From DATKSG01 sp035531775 (GTDB taxonomy: Bacteria > Actinomycetota > Acidimicrobiia > Acidimicrobiales > UBA8190): a stretch of DNA of 45,191 bases. Under the pieces are notes generated by a model. It was not told the DNA's origin, made no database searches, and saw only the letters and a list, made by a program, of their open reading frames with translations. Made by a program: the position numbers and the translations under genes. Location: assembly GCA_035531775.1 (NCBI GenBank), contig DATKSG010000022.1:1-45191 (forward strand), written 5' to 3'. Positions 18,028-25,988 of the stretch are shown in pieces (position 1 is the stretch's first letter; every line of letters begins with the position of its first letter).

Positions 18028-18980
18028 GCCCTCGTCCCCGGTCTTCGCCCCCGCCGGGGCGCCGCCGGGCCAAGCCGTCGCCCAAGGGCGCCGCCCAGAG
18101 GCGCACCGGGGACGGGAGCCCCGAACGCCGGGCCCCCGAACGCCGGGCCCCCGAACGTCGGGCCACCGGTCGAAAGGTCGATCCGGCCGGACCGCCGGCA
18201 GGCGATCGGTCCGGGCCCCGTGGTGCCACCTCGCATGGGCTCGGAGGCGATCAGGTGGAGGGTCGCCAGGCCGTGCTCGAGCTGCTTCGAGCCGGAGCCC
18301 GACCGGTGCGCGAGCTATGGGTGGCCGAGGGGCTCGACCCCTCCCCGCAGATCGACGAGATCGAGCGTCTCGCCGTTCGTCGCAAGGTGCGCACCATGCT
18401 CGTGCCCAGACGCCGTTTCGACGCCGCGGCGCGCACCGAGGCGCCCCAAGGGGTCATGGCCCGGGCCCGTCCCCTCGAGGAAGCCGACCTCGACGAGCTG
18501 TGCGCGCCCAAGGGCCGGCGACCACCGTTCCTCCTCGTCCTCGACGGTGTCACCGATCCTCACAACCTGGGCTCGCTGTTGCGCACAGCCGAGTGTGCCG
18601 GGGTGAGCGGGGTGGTGGTGGGACGGCACCGGGCCGCCCATGTCACGCCCACGGTGGCCAAAGTGGCGGCCGGCGCCATCGAGCACGTGCCCATCGCCGT
18701 GGTGCCGGGCATCCCCGCCGCCCTGGCCCGCCTCGACGAGCGTGGCGTGGTGGCGGTGGGCATGGACGCCGATGCCGATGGCACCATCTACGAGCTCGGC
18801 CGCGAAGTCGAGGGGCCGTTGGCCCTGGTGCTCGGGGCTGAGGGACGGGGACTGGCCGCCCTGACCCGCAAGCGCTGCGCCGTGCTGGCTTCAATCCCGC
18901 GGCGCGGCCGCCTGGACTCGCTCAACGTGGCCACCGCCGGCGCCGTGGCCTGCTTCGAGATGGCCCGGCGCCGCCAGTAA
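18024..18980 (+). CDS. rlmB: SpoU-family 23S rRNA 2'-O-methyltransferase (RlmB type)
   Basis: SAM-dependent methylation of a ribose in rRNA, in a dimeric knotted-fold enzyme. An Arg/Pro-rich basic extension of about 70 residues precedes the substrate-binding domain (EGRQAVLELLRAGARPVRELWVAEG). The SPOUT domain then shows LVLDGVTDPHNLGSLLRTAE (motif 1), LVLGAEGRGL (motif 2) and RGRLDSLNVATAGAVACFE (motif 3). The extension contains three exact PERRA repeats. GTG 18024 is set by the overlap with ispF. The exact target nucleotide (G2251 type) is assumed from the family. Confidence 0.9.
   Translation: MSPRPRSSPPPGRRRAKPSPKGAAQRRTGDGSPERRAPERRAPERRATGRKVDPAGPPAGDRSGPRGATSHGLGGDQVEGRQAVLELLRAGARPVRELWVAEGLDPSPQIDEIERLAVRRKVRTMLVPRRRFDAAARTEAPQGVMARARPLEEADLDELCAPKGRRPPFLLVLDGVTDPHNLGSLLRTAECAGVSGVVVGRHRAAHVTPTVAKVAAGAIEHVPIAVVPGIPAALARLDERGVVAVGMDADADGTIYELGREVEGPLALVLGAEGRGLAALTRKRCAVLASIPRRGRLDSLNVATAGAVACFEMARRRQ
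18120..18164 (+). repeat. 15-bp tandem repeat coding PERRA x3
   Basis: Three in-frame 15-bp units (18120, 18135, 18150) differ by one silent base in the third (CGC to CGT). They sit in the disordered basic N-terminal tail of the methyltransferase and probably vary in number between strains. Confidence 0.85.
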
Positions 18981-18989
18981 CATACAGGC

Positions 18990-19019
18990 TTGACTGTTTC
19001 TATCCTGGCGGAGTAAGAA
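18990..19019 (+). promoter_or_regulatory. Putative promoter of tetR gene
   Basis: TTGACT (18990-18995), an 18-bp spacer, then TAAGAA (19014-19019), which ends 5 nt before ATG 19025. This is one of the few places in the window with a recognisable -35. The gap to the start again suggests a leaderless transcript. Confidence 0.4.
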
Positions 19020-19024
19020 GGGGC

Positions 19025-19648
19025 ATGGCCCTGGCCGACACCACCGTGCGCCGGACCCAGGCCGAGCGCACTGCCGCCATGCGGGCCCGCCTGCTCGACG
19101 CCACCGTGGAGTGCCTGGTGGAGCTGGGCTACGCCGGTACCACCACCACCGAGGTGGCTCGGCGCGCCGGGGTGTCGCGAGGGGCCCAGCTGCACCACTT
19201 CCCGACCAAGCAGCTGCTGGTGCTGGCGGCCATCGAGCACGTCCAGAGGTTGCGCCAGGAGGAGTTCCGCGCCGCCTTCGCCGCCATGGAGCCTGAACAG
19301 CGCACCCTGTCGGCGGCCATCGACCTCCTGTGGGCCATCTACCGGGGTCCCACGTTCTCGGCGTGGCTCGAGTTGGCGGTGGCGGCGCGCACCGACGCCG
19401 ACCTGCACGAGCACTTCCGGGCCATGGGACAGCGCTTCACCGAGCAGGTGGCGGCCATCTTCATCGAGTCGTTCCCGACACCTCCCGATCCGCAGTTCAG
19501 CGCGCTGGCGGTGGAGTTCGCCTTCGCCGCGCTCGACGGGGTGGGCCTGCAACGCCACGTGGGGATCGGCCACCACGCCGACAAGCTCATCGACATGCTC
19601 AAATTCCTCGCCACCACCTTCGCCCCCCGACTAGGAGGTACCCCATGA
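19025..19648 (+). CDS. TetR-family transcriptional regulator
   Basis: The 207-residue protein has an N-terminal TetR helix-turn-helix (RLLDATVECLVELGYAGTTTTEVARRAGVSRGAQLHHF, about residues 22-60) and a divergent ligand-binding C-terminal half. It overlaps the diiron oxygenase gene by ATGA, so the two form an operon and the regulator probably controls it together with itself. A family with RGAQLHHFPTK often regulates lipid or aromatic metabolism genes, but the ligand cannot be read from sequence. Confidence 0.9.
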   Translation: MALADTTVRRTQAERTAAMRARLLDATVECLVELGYAGTTTTEVARRAGVSRGAQLHHFPTKQLLVLAAIEHVQRLRQEEFRAAFAAMEPEQRTLSAAIDLLWAIYRGPTFSAWLELAVAARTDADLHEHFRAMGQRFTEQVAAIFIESFPTPPDPQFSALAVEFAFAALDGVGLQRHVGIGHHADKLIDMLKFLATTFAPRLGGTP

Positions 19649-20619
19649 CCGCCATCCCCACGTCCCTCGACGATGAAGCGGCCGCCGACGTAGAGCGCGA
19701 CGAGGCCTATGGCGAGCTCCTGCGCCGGCTCAGCCACCAGTCGGTGGTGAAGCACTTCGACGCCTACGCCGACGTGGCGTGGGACGACCCGGCCATGGCC
19801 ATCGACCCCGACGACCAGCGCTGGGCGCTGCCCGACACCGACCCCCTGTCCGCCACCGAGTGGTACCAGTCGCAGGACCCTTCGGTGCGCTCGCGCATCG
19901 GCCTGCACCGCATCGCCGTCAACATGAAGGTGGGCTTGCAATTCGAGAGCATCTTGAAGCGCGGCCTGCTGGAGTACGCCTCGAAGCTGCCCAACGGCTC
20001 TCCGGAATTCCGCTACGCCTACCACGAGGTGATCGAAGAAGCCCATCACTCGCTCATGTTCCAGGAGTTCGTCAACCGCTGCGGTCTGTCGGTCCCGGGG
20101 ATGCCCTGGCACATGGAGATCGGGTCCCGACGGGTGGTCAAGCTGGGCCGGCGCTTCCCCGAGCTCTTCTTTCTCTTCGTCCTCGGTGGCGAGGACCCCA
20201 TCGACCACGTCCAGCGCCAAGCCCTGCGCCAGGACGATGTGCACCCACTTCTCGAGCGCATCATGCGCATCCACGTCACCGAGGAGGCCCGCCACCTCTC
20301 CTTCGCCCGTCACTACCTGAAGCGCCAGGTGCCGCGCCTCGGGTGGTTCAAGCGCCAGGTCCTGGCGGTGCAGGCACCGTTCATCTTGGGCCAGATGGCG
20401 GCCCAGATGCTCATGCCCCCCGCCGTGGTGGTGCGTACCTACGGCATACCACGCAGCGTCGTGCGCGCCGCCTACCGCAGCGATCCCAGGTCCCGGCAAT
20501 TCGTCCGGGACTCGCTTCGCAAGGTGCGCCAGCTGTGCACCGAGCTCGGCCTGGTGACCCCGCTGTCGCTGCTCGTGTGGCGCGCCTTCGGCATCTGGGA
20601 CGGCCCCCGACCGTCCTGA
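19645..20619 (+). CDS. AurF-like diiron oxygenase
   Basis: The 324-residue, mainly helical protein resembles the p-aminobenzoate N-oxygenase (AurF) family of ferritin-like diiron enzymes. Iron-ligand candidates are the Glu of AYHEVIEEAHHSLMF (ExxEExH) and of RIHVTEEARHLSFAR (EEARH), plus an earlier helix with QFESILKRGLLEYA. AGGAGG at 19633-19638 precedes ATG 19645 by 6 nt, so unlike many neighbours it is translated from a strong ribosome site inside the tetR gene. The substrate is unknown. A membrane-lipid or aromatic amine oxidation role is possible, and a hydrophobic stretch around FILGQMAAQMLMPPAVV might contact membrane. Confidence 0.8.
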   Translation: MTAIPTSLDDEAAADVERDEAYGELLRRLSHQSVVKHFDAYADVAWDDPAMAIDPDDQRWALPDTDPLSATEWYQSQDPSVRSRIGLHRIAVNMKVGLQFESILKRGLLEYASKLPNGSPEFRYAYHEVIEEAHHSLMFQEFVNRCGLSVPGMPWHMEIGSRRVVKLGRRFPELFFLFVLGGEDPIDHVQRQALRQDDVHPLLERIMRIHVTEEARHLSFARHYLKRQVPRLGWFKRQVLAVQAPFILGQMAAQMLMPPAVVVRTYGIPRSVVRAAYRSDPRSRQFVRDSLRKVRQLCTELGLVTPLSLLVWRAFGIWDGPRPS

Positions 20620-20630
20620 TCACCTGAGCG

Positions 20631-20702
20631 AGCCGGTGGTGGGAGTCGAACCCACGACCTGACGATTACAAGTCGCCTGCGCTACCACTGCGCCACACCG
20701 GC
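20631..20702 (-). tRNA. tRNA-Thr (anticodon UGU)
   Basis: On the minus strand the 72 nt fold as a complete cloverleaf. The acceptor GCCGGTG pairs with CACCGGC, the D-stem is GCGC/GCGC, and the anticodon stem GGCGA/TCGTC encloses loop CTTGTAA with anticodon TGT. The T-stem is GTGGG/CCCAC with loop TTCGACT. Discriminator T; CCA is not encoded. Confidence 0.95.
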
Positions 20703-20814
20703 CTGATGACTCACGCTACCGCCGAGTCGCGCATGCCCCGCTTTGTCGGGCCATGGTGGGCACCGGGGGAGGATCCTTGCTTCTGGTGCACGAGGTTGGC
20801 AGGCTGGACGTGCG

Positions 20815-21072
20815 ATGTCGCTCAATGACGGGGAACGTGCCCTGCTCGAATTCGAAGGGTCATGGTGGACCCGGCCGGGCACCAAGGCCGGCGCCATACG
20901 CGATCGTTTCGGCTTCTCGGCCACCTCGTACTACCGACGCCTTGCTCTGCTAGTGGACTCGCCCGACGCCTTGGCCGAGGCTCCGCTCGTGATCCGCCGT
21001 CTACGGCGCCGGCGGGTGGTGCAGCGCCGGCATCGCTTCGAGGGTGCCGCAGCTCCGCACCCCTACCGGTGA
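20815..21072 (+). CDS. DUF3263 family protein
   Basis: The 85-residue protein shows ALLEFEGSWWTRPGTKAGAIR and FGFSATSYYRRLALLVDSPDAL, the pattern of actinobacterial DUF3263, followed by a very basic tail. SATSYYRRL resembles a recognition helix, so DNA binding is possible. In mycobacteria the same small gene precedes a LytR_C gene (the virR locus), as it does here, with a GTGA overlap. No ribosome site is evident before ATG 20815. Confidence 0.88.
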   Translation: MSLNDGERALLEFEGSWWTRPGTKAGAIRDRFGFSATSYYRRLALLVDSPDALAEAPLVIRRLRRRRVVQRRHRFEGAAAPHPYR

Positions 21073-21683
21073 GTCCTGACGAAGCTTCGGCCGCTCCCGG
21101 CGGCGCCGGGCGCAATCCCTACGACATCTTCGGTCCCCTCGAGCGCTCCGGTGCCGTGCGCGGAGGGCTCCTGGCCGTGGCGGCCGTTGTCATCGGCGTG
21201 CTGGTGATGCCGGCGGCCACCCGCCCTCCGCTGGCCGTGTCCATCGACACCGCGGCCGGCGCCGCCACCTCCACGACATCCACCACCACCACCACCACCG
21301 CCGCCGCCACCACGACGCTTGCGACCGCCGGGCGCACCACCACCACGACGGCACATGCTCCGACCCCGAGCGTCGCCGTGTCGTCGATCCGGGTGCTCGT
21401 GGCCAACGGCACCAACCACAACGGCGCCGCCGCCGCCGTGTCGTCGTTCCTCTCCGGTAAAGGGTTTCTGACCTTGTCGCCGGTGGACGCCCTGACCACG
21501 GTGCCGGCCACGCAGGTCTACGCCGTGAACGGCGCCGCCATCGACGCCGACGAAGTGGCTTCGATGCTCGGGTTGCCTACCAGCACCGTCGAGCCGTCCT
21601 CCATGCCGGTGCCGGTGTCGAGTACCGGCAACGCCAACGTGGTGGTGGTGGTCGGGCCCGACATCCTGCCGCGCTCGGGCTGA
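21069..21683 (+). CDS. Membrane-anchored LytR C-terminal (LytR_C) domain protein
   Basis: The 204-residue protein has a short cytosolic N-terminus (NPYDIFGPLERSG) and one transmembrane helix (GGLLAVAAVVIGVLVM, about residues 37-55). A low-complexity Thr/Ala linker (about 68-100) and an external LytR_C domain (IRVLVANGTNHNGAAAAVSS and AVNGAAIDADEVASMLGL) follow. Such proteins assist LCP-type attachment of polymers to the cell wall; the mycobacterial counterpart is VirR. The start is set by the GTGA overlap with DUF3263. It likely acts at the outer face of the membrane. Confidence 0.85.
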   Translation: MSPDEASAAPGGAGRNPYDIFGPLERSGAVRGGLLAVAAVVIGVLVMPAATRPPLAVSIDTAAGAATSTTSTTTTTTAAATTTLATAGRTTTTTAHAPTPSVAVSSIRVLVANGTNHNGAAAAVSSFLSGKGFLTLSPVDALTTVPATQVYAVNGAAIDADEVASMLGLPTSTVEPSSMPVPVSSTGNANVVVVVGPDILPRSG

Positions 21684-21693
21684 GCCGGCCTCG

Positions 21694-22488
21694 GTGGACG
21701 CCGCTGCGCCGTCGCTGCCGGCCCCCTTGCTGGCCCTGGCCGCCGCCCCCGAAAGCGCCGCCGTGCTGACTGACTTCGACGGCACCCTGGCACCCATCGT
21801 GGCCGACCCCGAGGCCGCCCTCCCCGTGGCCGGCGCCCCGGCCGTGCTCGAGGCCCTGAGCCGGTGCTTCGCCGTGGTGGTGGTGGTCTCCGGGCGTCCG
21901 GCTTCGTTCCTGGCCCGGCACCTGGCCGGGGCCGGCCCCCGGGTCGGGCTCTACGGCGGCTACGGCTTGGAGTGGGTGGAGGACGGCCACATCCGCCGGG
22001 CCCCCGAGGTCGAGCCGTGGCTGGCCGTCGCCGCCGAGGTCCTGGCCGCCGCCCGGGCTGAGGCGCCTCCCGGCCTCGGGATCGAGGACAAGGGCTGGGC
22101 CGTGACGCTGCACTGGCGCCGGGCCCCCTCGCTCGGCGCCTGGGCCCAGACCTTCGCCGAGCGCTGGGCCGAGCGCACCGGCTTGGCCCTGCAGCCCGGG
22201 CGCCTGGCCGTGGAGTTCCGGCCGCCGGTCGGCGTGGACAAGGGAACGGTGGTGGAACGCCTGGCCGGGGGCCAGCGCGGCGCCTGTTTCGCCGGAGACG
22301 ATGCCGGGGACCTGGCCGCATTCGACGCCCTCGACCGCTTGGCGGCCCGGGGCCTGCACAGCGTGCGGGTGGCGGTGGCCGACGCCGAGTCACCGTCGGA
22401 GCTCATCGAGCGAGCCGACGTGGTGGTCCAGGGCCCGATCGCAGCCCTGGCCCTGCTCGACAGCCTGCGGGTGGCGGCCACAGCCTGA
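21694..22488 (+). CDS. otsB: Trehalose-6-phosphate phosphatase
   Basis: HAD hydrolase of 264 residues releasing phosphate from trehalose-6-phosphate. Motif I is VLTDFDGTLAPIV, motif II VVVSGRP, and YGGYGLEW is the typical substrate segment. GVDKGTVVERL carries the motif III Lys and CFAGDDAGDLAAFDAL is motif IV. It lies 10 nt after the LytR_C gene on the plus strand and converges on otsA, which is encoded on the other strand. The two trehalose enzymes are therefore neighbours but not co-transcribed. Confidence 0.92.
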   Translation: MDAAAPSLPAPLLALAAAPESAAVLTDFDGTLAPIVADPEAALPVAGAPAVLEALSRCFAVVVVVSGRPASFLARHLAGAGPRVGLYGGYGLEWVEDGHIRRAPEVEPWLAVAAEVLAAARAEAPPGLGIEDKGWAVTLHWRRAPSLGAWAQTFAERWAERTGLALQPGRLAVEFRPPVGVDKGTVVERLAGGQRGACFAGDDAGDLAAFDALDRLAARGLHSVRVAVADAESPSELIERADVVVQGPIAALALLDSLRVAATA

Positions 22489-22525
22489 GGCCGGCGGTCC
22501 GCCTCAGCCCGTGGGCCGGGGCGCT

Positions 22526-23899
22526 TCAGCCCGCGGCGGCCAGGAGGTCGGCCAGCCAGTCCACCGGCTTGCGCCTGGACACCAATTCCTTAAGGGCATC
22601 GGCGCGACGTCGGCGCTCGTCCCCGTCCATGTCGAGCGCCTCGGCCATGGCGGCGGCGGTGCCCGACAGGTCGAAGGGGTTGAGCTCCAACGAGGGCCCA
22701 CGCAGCTCTTCGAAGGCACCGGCCTCACGCGACAGCGCCAGCACGCCATCAGTCTCGTTTACCAGGGGGCCCTCCTTGGCCACCAGGTTGAGCCCGTCGC
22801 GCAACGGGTTCACGAGTAGCACGTCGTAGCGGGTCAGAGCGGCGAGCGACCGGTCGGGGTTGTCGGCCACATCGAAGACGACCGGCTCCCAGCCCTCGTG
22901 TCGCCAGGTGTCGTTGATGCGGGCGGCGGCGTGCTCGACTTCGTTGCCATAGGCGAGGTACTCGACCAGCGACTGACGTGACTTGTAGGCCAAGGCCAGC
23001 ATCACCACCCGGCCGCGAAGGTCGGGCCGGGAGCGAAGCAGCTCGTCGAAGGCCCAGAAGCCGCGCAGGAGGTTCTTCGACGGCTCCAGGCGGTCCACCC
23101 GCACGATGAGGGGCCGGTCGCCCACCATGTCGTCGAGACGCCGGCGCGCCGCCGTGACGCCGGCGCCGGCCACTCTCGAGGCCAGCTGCCCGGCGTCGGG
23201 CACCAGGGGCGAGACGAAGGTGCGCCCGGGGTCGATGCCCATGTCGGCGCAGCAGGCCCGATAGGCCCATTCCCAGCGAGCGGTGTGGAACCCGCAGCTG
23301 CGCGCCGCTGCCATGCCGGCCAACAAGGCGCCGGCGGTGGCGGCGGGGAGCACCCGCATCACGCCGGGGTCGGCGAAGGGGGTATGGCTGAAATGCACCG
23401 AGCGCAGGTCCGGCCTCTCCCGGCGCAACAGCGCCGGCACCAAGCACAGGTGGTAGTCCTGCACCAGCACCGTGGCACCTTGGGCGGCCACGTCGCTCAC
23501 GGCGCGCCCGAACATCTCGTTCAGCTCGACATAAGCGTCCCAGGCCCGGGCCCAGGTGCCGTCGAGGCGGGGCCGGTGCGACAGGTCGAACAGGTGGTGG
23601 TGCAAGAACCACAAGGTGGAGTTGGACACCACGTCGTAGGCCATGCGGTAGGTGTCGGCGTCGGGCCGCACGGTGTGCAGCTCGAGGCCGTCCTCGGCCA
23701 TGAGCCCGGCGTCGTCGGCGGCGCGGTCTGCCTCCGACATGGCGCATGCCACCCAGGTGGCCCCGCTGCCGGCCAGCAGCGGGTGTAGGGCGGCGGCCAG
23801 GCCGCCGGCCGACCCGGCCGGCACGGGCCGGGCGGCGTCGTCCAAGTCGAACGACAGCGGCCCGCGATTGGAGACGACGACGAGGTCAGCTCCGGCCAT
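22526..23899 (-). CDS. otsA: Trehalose-6-phosphate synthase (GT20)
   Basis: Transfers glucose from a nucleotide sugar to glucose-6-phosphate. The 457-residue GT-B protein starts ADLVVVSNRGPLSF and has NSTLWFLHHHLFD, VLVQDYHLCLVPALLRRERP, VHFSHTPFADP, LIVRVDRLEPSKNLLRGFWAFDELL and LLVNPLRDGLNLVAKE, the usual substrate contacts. ATG 23899 is supported by the N-terminal motif and by TAGGGT placed 7 nt upstream; the frame continues far upstream but antisense to the next gene. FSHTPFADP in place of the common HIPFPSxE is a lineage variation. Confidence 0.92.
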   Translation of the reverse strand: MAGADLVVVSNRGPLSFDLDDAARPVPAGSAGGLAAALHPLLAGSGATWVACAMSEADRAADDAGLMAEDGLELHTVRPDADTYRMAYDVVSNSTLWFLHHHLFDLSHRPRLDGTWARAWDAYVELNEMFGRAVSDVAAQGATVLVQDYHLCLVPALLRRERPDLRSVHFSHTPFADPGVMRVLPAATAGALLAGMAAARSCGFHTARWEWAYRACCADMGIDPGRTFVSPLVPDAGQLASRVAGAGVTAARRRLDDMVGDRPLIVRVDRLEPSKNLLRGFWAFDELLRSRPDLRGRVVMLALAYKSRQSLVEYLAYGNEVEHAAARINDTWRHEGWEPVVFDVADNPDRSLAALTRYDVLLVNPLRDGLNLVAKEGPLVNETDGVLALSREAGAFEELRGPSLELNPFDLSGTAAAMAEALDMDGDERRRRADALKELVSRRKPVDWLADLLAAAG

Positions 23900-23906
23900 G
23901 GTTCGG

Positions 23907-23912
23907 ACCCTA
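23907..23912 (-). promoter_or_regulatory. Putative -10 element for leaderless otsA
   Basis: TAGGGT on the minus strand ends 7 nt before ATG 23899. The divergent glycerate kinase start is only 49 bp away, so the two promoters share this small region. Confidence 0.45.
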
Positions 23913-23948
23913 CAGGGAGCCGGCGGCGGCGGGCACGATAGGGGTCCT

Positions 23949-24986
23949 ATGCCCGACGCCGGCCGCCCCCAACCCCGGCTCCTGGCTGCTCCGGACAAGT
24001 TGAAGGGCACCTTGACGGCCGCCGAGGCGGCCGGCGCCCTGGCCGAGGCGGCCCGCACGGCGCGGTGGCAGGCCGATACCTGCCCCCTGTCCGACGGCGG
24101 GGAGGGCTTCGCCGAGGCGCTGGGGGCGCTAGGTGGCCAGCTGCGCACCACCACCGTGACCGGCCCCCTGGGCACTGCTGTGGACGGCTCCTGGCGCCTG
24201 GCCGGACGCCTGGGCGTGGTGGAGTCGGCCGCCGCTTCGGGCCTGGCCCTGGTGGGGGGAGCCGACGGCAACGACCCCATGGCCGCCTCCACCCGGGGCA
24301 CCGGCGAGCTGATCATGGCGGCGCTGTCAGCCGGGGCCCGGCGCGTGCTGGTCGGGGTGGGGGGCTCGGCCACCACCGACGGCGGCCTAGGGGCCATCGA
24401 GGCCATCGAGGAGTGCGGGGGATGGGGGCCGGTAGAGGTGGTGGTGGCCTGCGACGTGCGGACCACCTTCATCGAGGCGGCCGACTGTTTCGGGCCCCAG
24501 AAGGGAGCCACTGCCGCTCAGGTGCACGAGCTGCGCCGGCGCCTGGAGGATCTGGCCGACCACTACGGCCGGCGCTACGGGGTCGAGGTGACTTCCCTGG
24601 CCGGCTCCGGTGCGGCGGGGGGACTGGCCGGTGGCCTGGCCGCCCTCGGGGCCCGGCTCGTTCCCGGCTTCGAGTTGGTGGCGGCCACCGTGGGCCTCGA
24701 CGACAAGCTGGTCCGGGCCCGGCTGGTGGTCACGGCCGAAGGCTGCCTCGACGCTTCGAGCTGGGACGGCAAGGTCGTGGGCGGGGTGTGCGCCTCAGCC
24801 CGGCGCCTCGAGGTGGAGGCGCTGGTCGTAGCGGGCCGGGTCACCGATGCGGGGATGGAGGGGGCGGCGCGCCACGGGGCCGCTGTGATCAGCCTGTCGG
24901 CGCTGGCCGGCGAGCGGGCCGTGTCATCGTCCCGGGAGTGCCTGTTGGAGGTGGTGGCCGAGGAACTGCGACGACGCCTTCAATGA
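23949..24986 (+). CDS. Glycerate kinase (GarK/GlxK type)
   Basis: Phosphorylates D-glycerate. The 345-residue protein has LLAAPDKLKGTLTAAEAA, CPLSDGGEGFAEAL, NDPMAASTRGTGELI, VGVGGSATTDGGLGA, FGPQKGATAAQV and GSGAAGGLAGGLAALGARL in family order. The usual TGEGxxD block reads TAEGCLDASSWDGKVVG. ATG 23949 is divergent from otsA. It ends 3 nt before the convergent gpgS, whose substrate 3-phosphoglycerate it could help to provide, although many enzymes of this class make 2-phosphoglycerate. Confidence 0.9.
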   Translation: MPDAGRPQPRLLAAPDKLKGTLTAAEAAGALAEAARTARWQADTCPLSDGGEGFAEALGALGGQLRTTTVTGPLGTAVDGSWRLAGRLGVVESAAASGLALVGGADGNDPMAASTRGTGELIMAALSAGARRVLVGVGGSATTDGGLGAIEAIEECGGWGPVEVVVACDVRTTFIEAADCFGPQKGATAAQVHELRRRLEDLADHYGRRYGVEVTSLAGSGAAGGLAGGLAALGARLVPGFELVAATVGLDDKLVRARLVVTAEGCLDASSWDGKVVGGVCASARRLEVEALVVAGRVTDAGMEGAARHGAAVISLSALAGERAVSSSRECLLEVVAEELRRRLQ

Positions 24987-24989
24987 GCG

Positions 24990-25772
24990 TCAGCGCCCGA
25001 GCGGAGCACCGGCGCGGGCCAGAGCGGCGCGCAACACGTCAGTGGCCTGCGGGCGCAGCTCCGACAGCGGACGATTGCGGTGCACGCGCGTCCCCAGGTC
25101 CACCTGGGCGATGGCCCCGACCCCGTAGCGCTCGGCCACGTCCACCAACAGCCCCAGCTCCACCCCGTAGCCGGGCTCCAGCGCGGTGTGCTCGAGCACC
25201 GCTCGCCGCAGCGCCGTTTCGCCGGCCAGCGGTTGGCGGATGCCGGCTAGCTCGGGGAACAGCAGGCTCACCACCGGCCGGGCCACCAGCTCGGTGACGC
25301 GCCCGCCGCCGGTGCCCTGGTCGTGTAACGGGCGCTCGTAGAACGCCTTCACCATCACCACCTCGTCGTCGTCGAGCATCGGGCCGACCAGGCCGGTGAC
25401 GAAGTGGGCCCCGAAGTTGACCACGTCGGCGTCCACGAAGACGACCACGTCGCCGGTCGTGGCGGCCACGCCCTTGTCCATGGCCGCTCCTTTGCCCAGC
25501 CCCGCCCCGCGCTCCACGCGCGCTCCGGCCGCGGCGGCGCGCTCGGCGGTGGCGTCGGACGACGCGTCGTCCACCACCACCAGCTCCGACACCAGGTCCA
25601 CCCCTCCCCCGGCCAGCATCAGCTCGTCATGGACGGCGGCCACCACCTGTCCCACCGTCTCCTGCTCGTCACGCGCCGGCACCACCACCGACACGACGAG
25701 GCTCCCTCGCCGGCGCGCCAGGTCGGCGGCGTCGTAGTCGGCGAAGCGGGAGAGGAGCGACGGCGGGGTCAC
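24990..25772 (-). CDS. gpgS: Glucosyl-3-phosphoglycerate synthase (GT81)
   Basis: Transfers glucose to 3-phosphoglycerate, the first step to glucosylglycerate, a compatible solute and methylglucose lipopolysaccharide primer. The 260-residue GT-A protein shows VSVVVPARDEQETVGQVV, LVVVDDASSDATAERAAA, GLGKGAAMDKGVAATTGDVVVFVDADV (DxD), VMVKAFYERPL, GGGRVTELVARPVVSLLFPEL, PGYGVELGLLVDVAERYG and GTRVHRNRPLSEL. All correspond to mycobacterial GpgS. GTG 25772 is chosen because longer starts run into the riboswitch on the other strand. The matching phosphatase gpgP is not obvious in the window. Confidence 0.9.
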   Translation of the reverse strand: MTPPSLLSRFADYDAADLARRRGSLVVSVVVPARDEQETVGQVVAAVHDELMLAGGGVDLVSELVVVDDASSDATAERAAAAGARVERGAGLGKGAAMDKGVAATTGDVVVFVDADVVNFGAHFVTGLVGPMLDDDEVVMVKAFYERPLHDQGTGGGRVTELVARPVVSLLFPELAGIRQPLAGETALRRAVLEHTALEPGYGVELGLLVDVAERYGVGAIAQVDLGTRVHRNRPLSELRPQATDVLRAALARAGAPLGR

Positions 25773-25845
25773 CCATTGATCTTCGCCCAGCCGGGCCCCG
25801 TGGTCGCCATCGGGGCCCGGCTGGTGCCTGCAACCCGGCGCCGCG

Positions 25846-25875
25846 TTGACGGGCGGGCCCTCCGTCGTCCACCAT
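25846..25875 (+). promoter_or_regulatory. Putative promoter of the SAM-riboswitch transcript
   Basis: TTGACG (25846-25851), 18-bp spacer, CACCAT (25870-25875). The predicted start is near 25882, right at the first base of riboswitch helix P1. Confidence 0.45.
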
Positions 25876-25882
25876 GGAGGGA

Positions 25883-25977
25883 TCATCCAGAGCGGCTGAG
25901 GGACGGGCCCTGTGACGCCGCGGCAACCAGCTCATGCCCCCCACGGGCCATGCCAGGTGCCAATGCCCGACCGATGA
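25883..25977 (+). promoter_or_regulatory. SAM-I (S-box) riboswitch
   Basis: The core reads ATCCAGAGCGGCTGAGGGA, then CGGGCCCTGTGACGCC, GCGGCAACC and GGTGCCAATGCC. This is the conserved S-box order, including the kink-turn (GAGGGA with TGA), the GGCCC pseudoknot strand and the J4/1 element. P1 pairs TCATC (25883-25887) with GATGA (25973-25977). P2 uses GCGGC and GCCGC. The last P1 base is the first base of the ribosome site AGGAGG (25977-25982), and no terminator fits before the ATG. Control is therefore probably at translation, with SAM switching expression off. Confidence 0.93.
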
Positions 25978-25988
25978 GGAGGCCCTTC

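Noticed and set aside
21245..21365. ACC/ACG repeats as a CRISPR or microsatellite feature
   Set aside because: They are irregular Thr codons in the low-complexity linker of the LytR_C protein.
23900..24511. 200-residue N-terminal extension of otsA
   Set aside because: The open frame is antisense to the glycerate kinase gene; the OtsA family starts at VVVSNRGPL, just after ATG 23899.
25773..25886. N-terminal extension of gpgS to the ATG at 25886
   Set aside because: It would overlap the promoter and first bases of the riboswitch on the other strand and has no similarity to the GpgS N-terminus; GTG 25772 fits the family.
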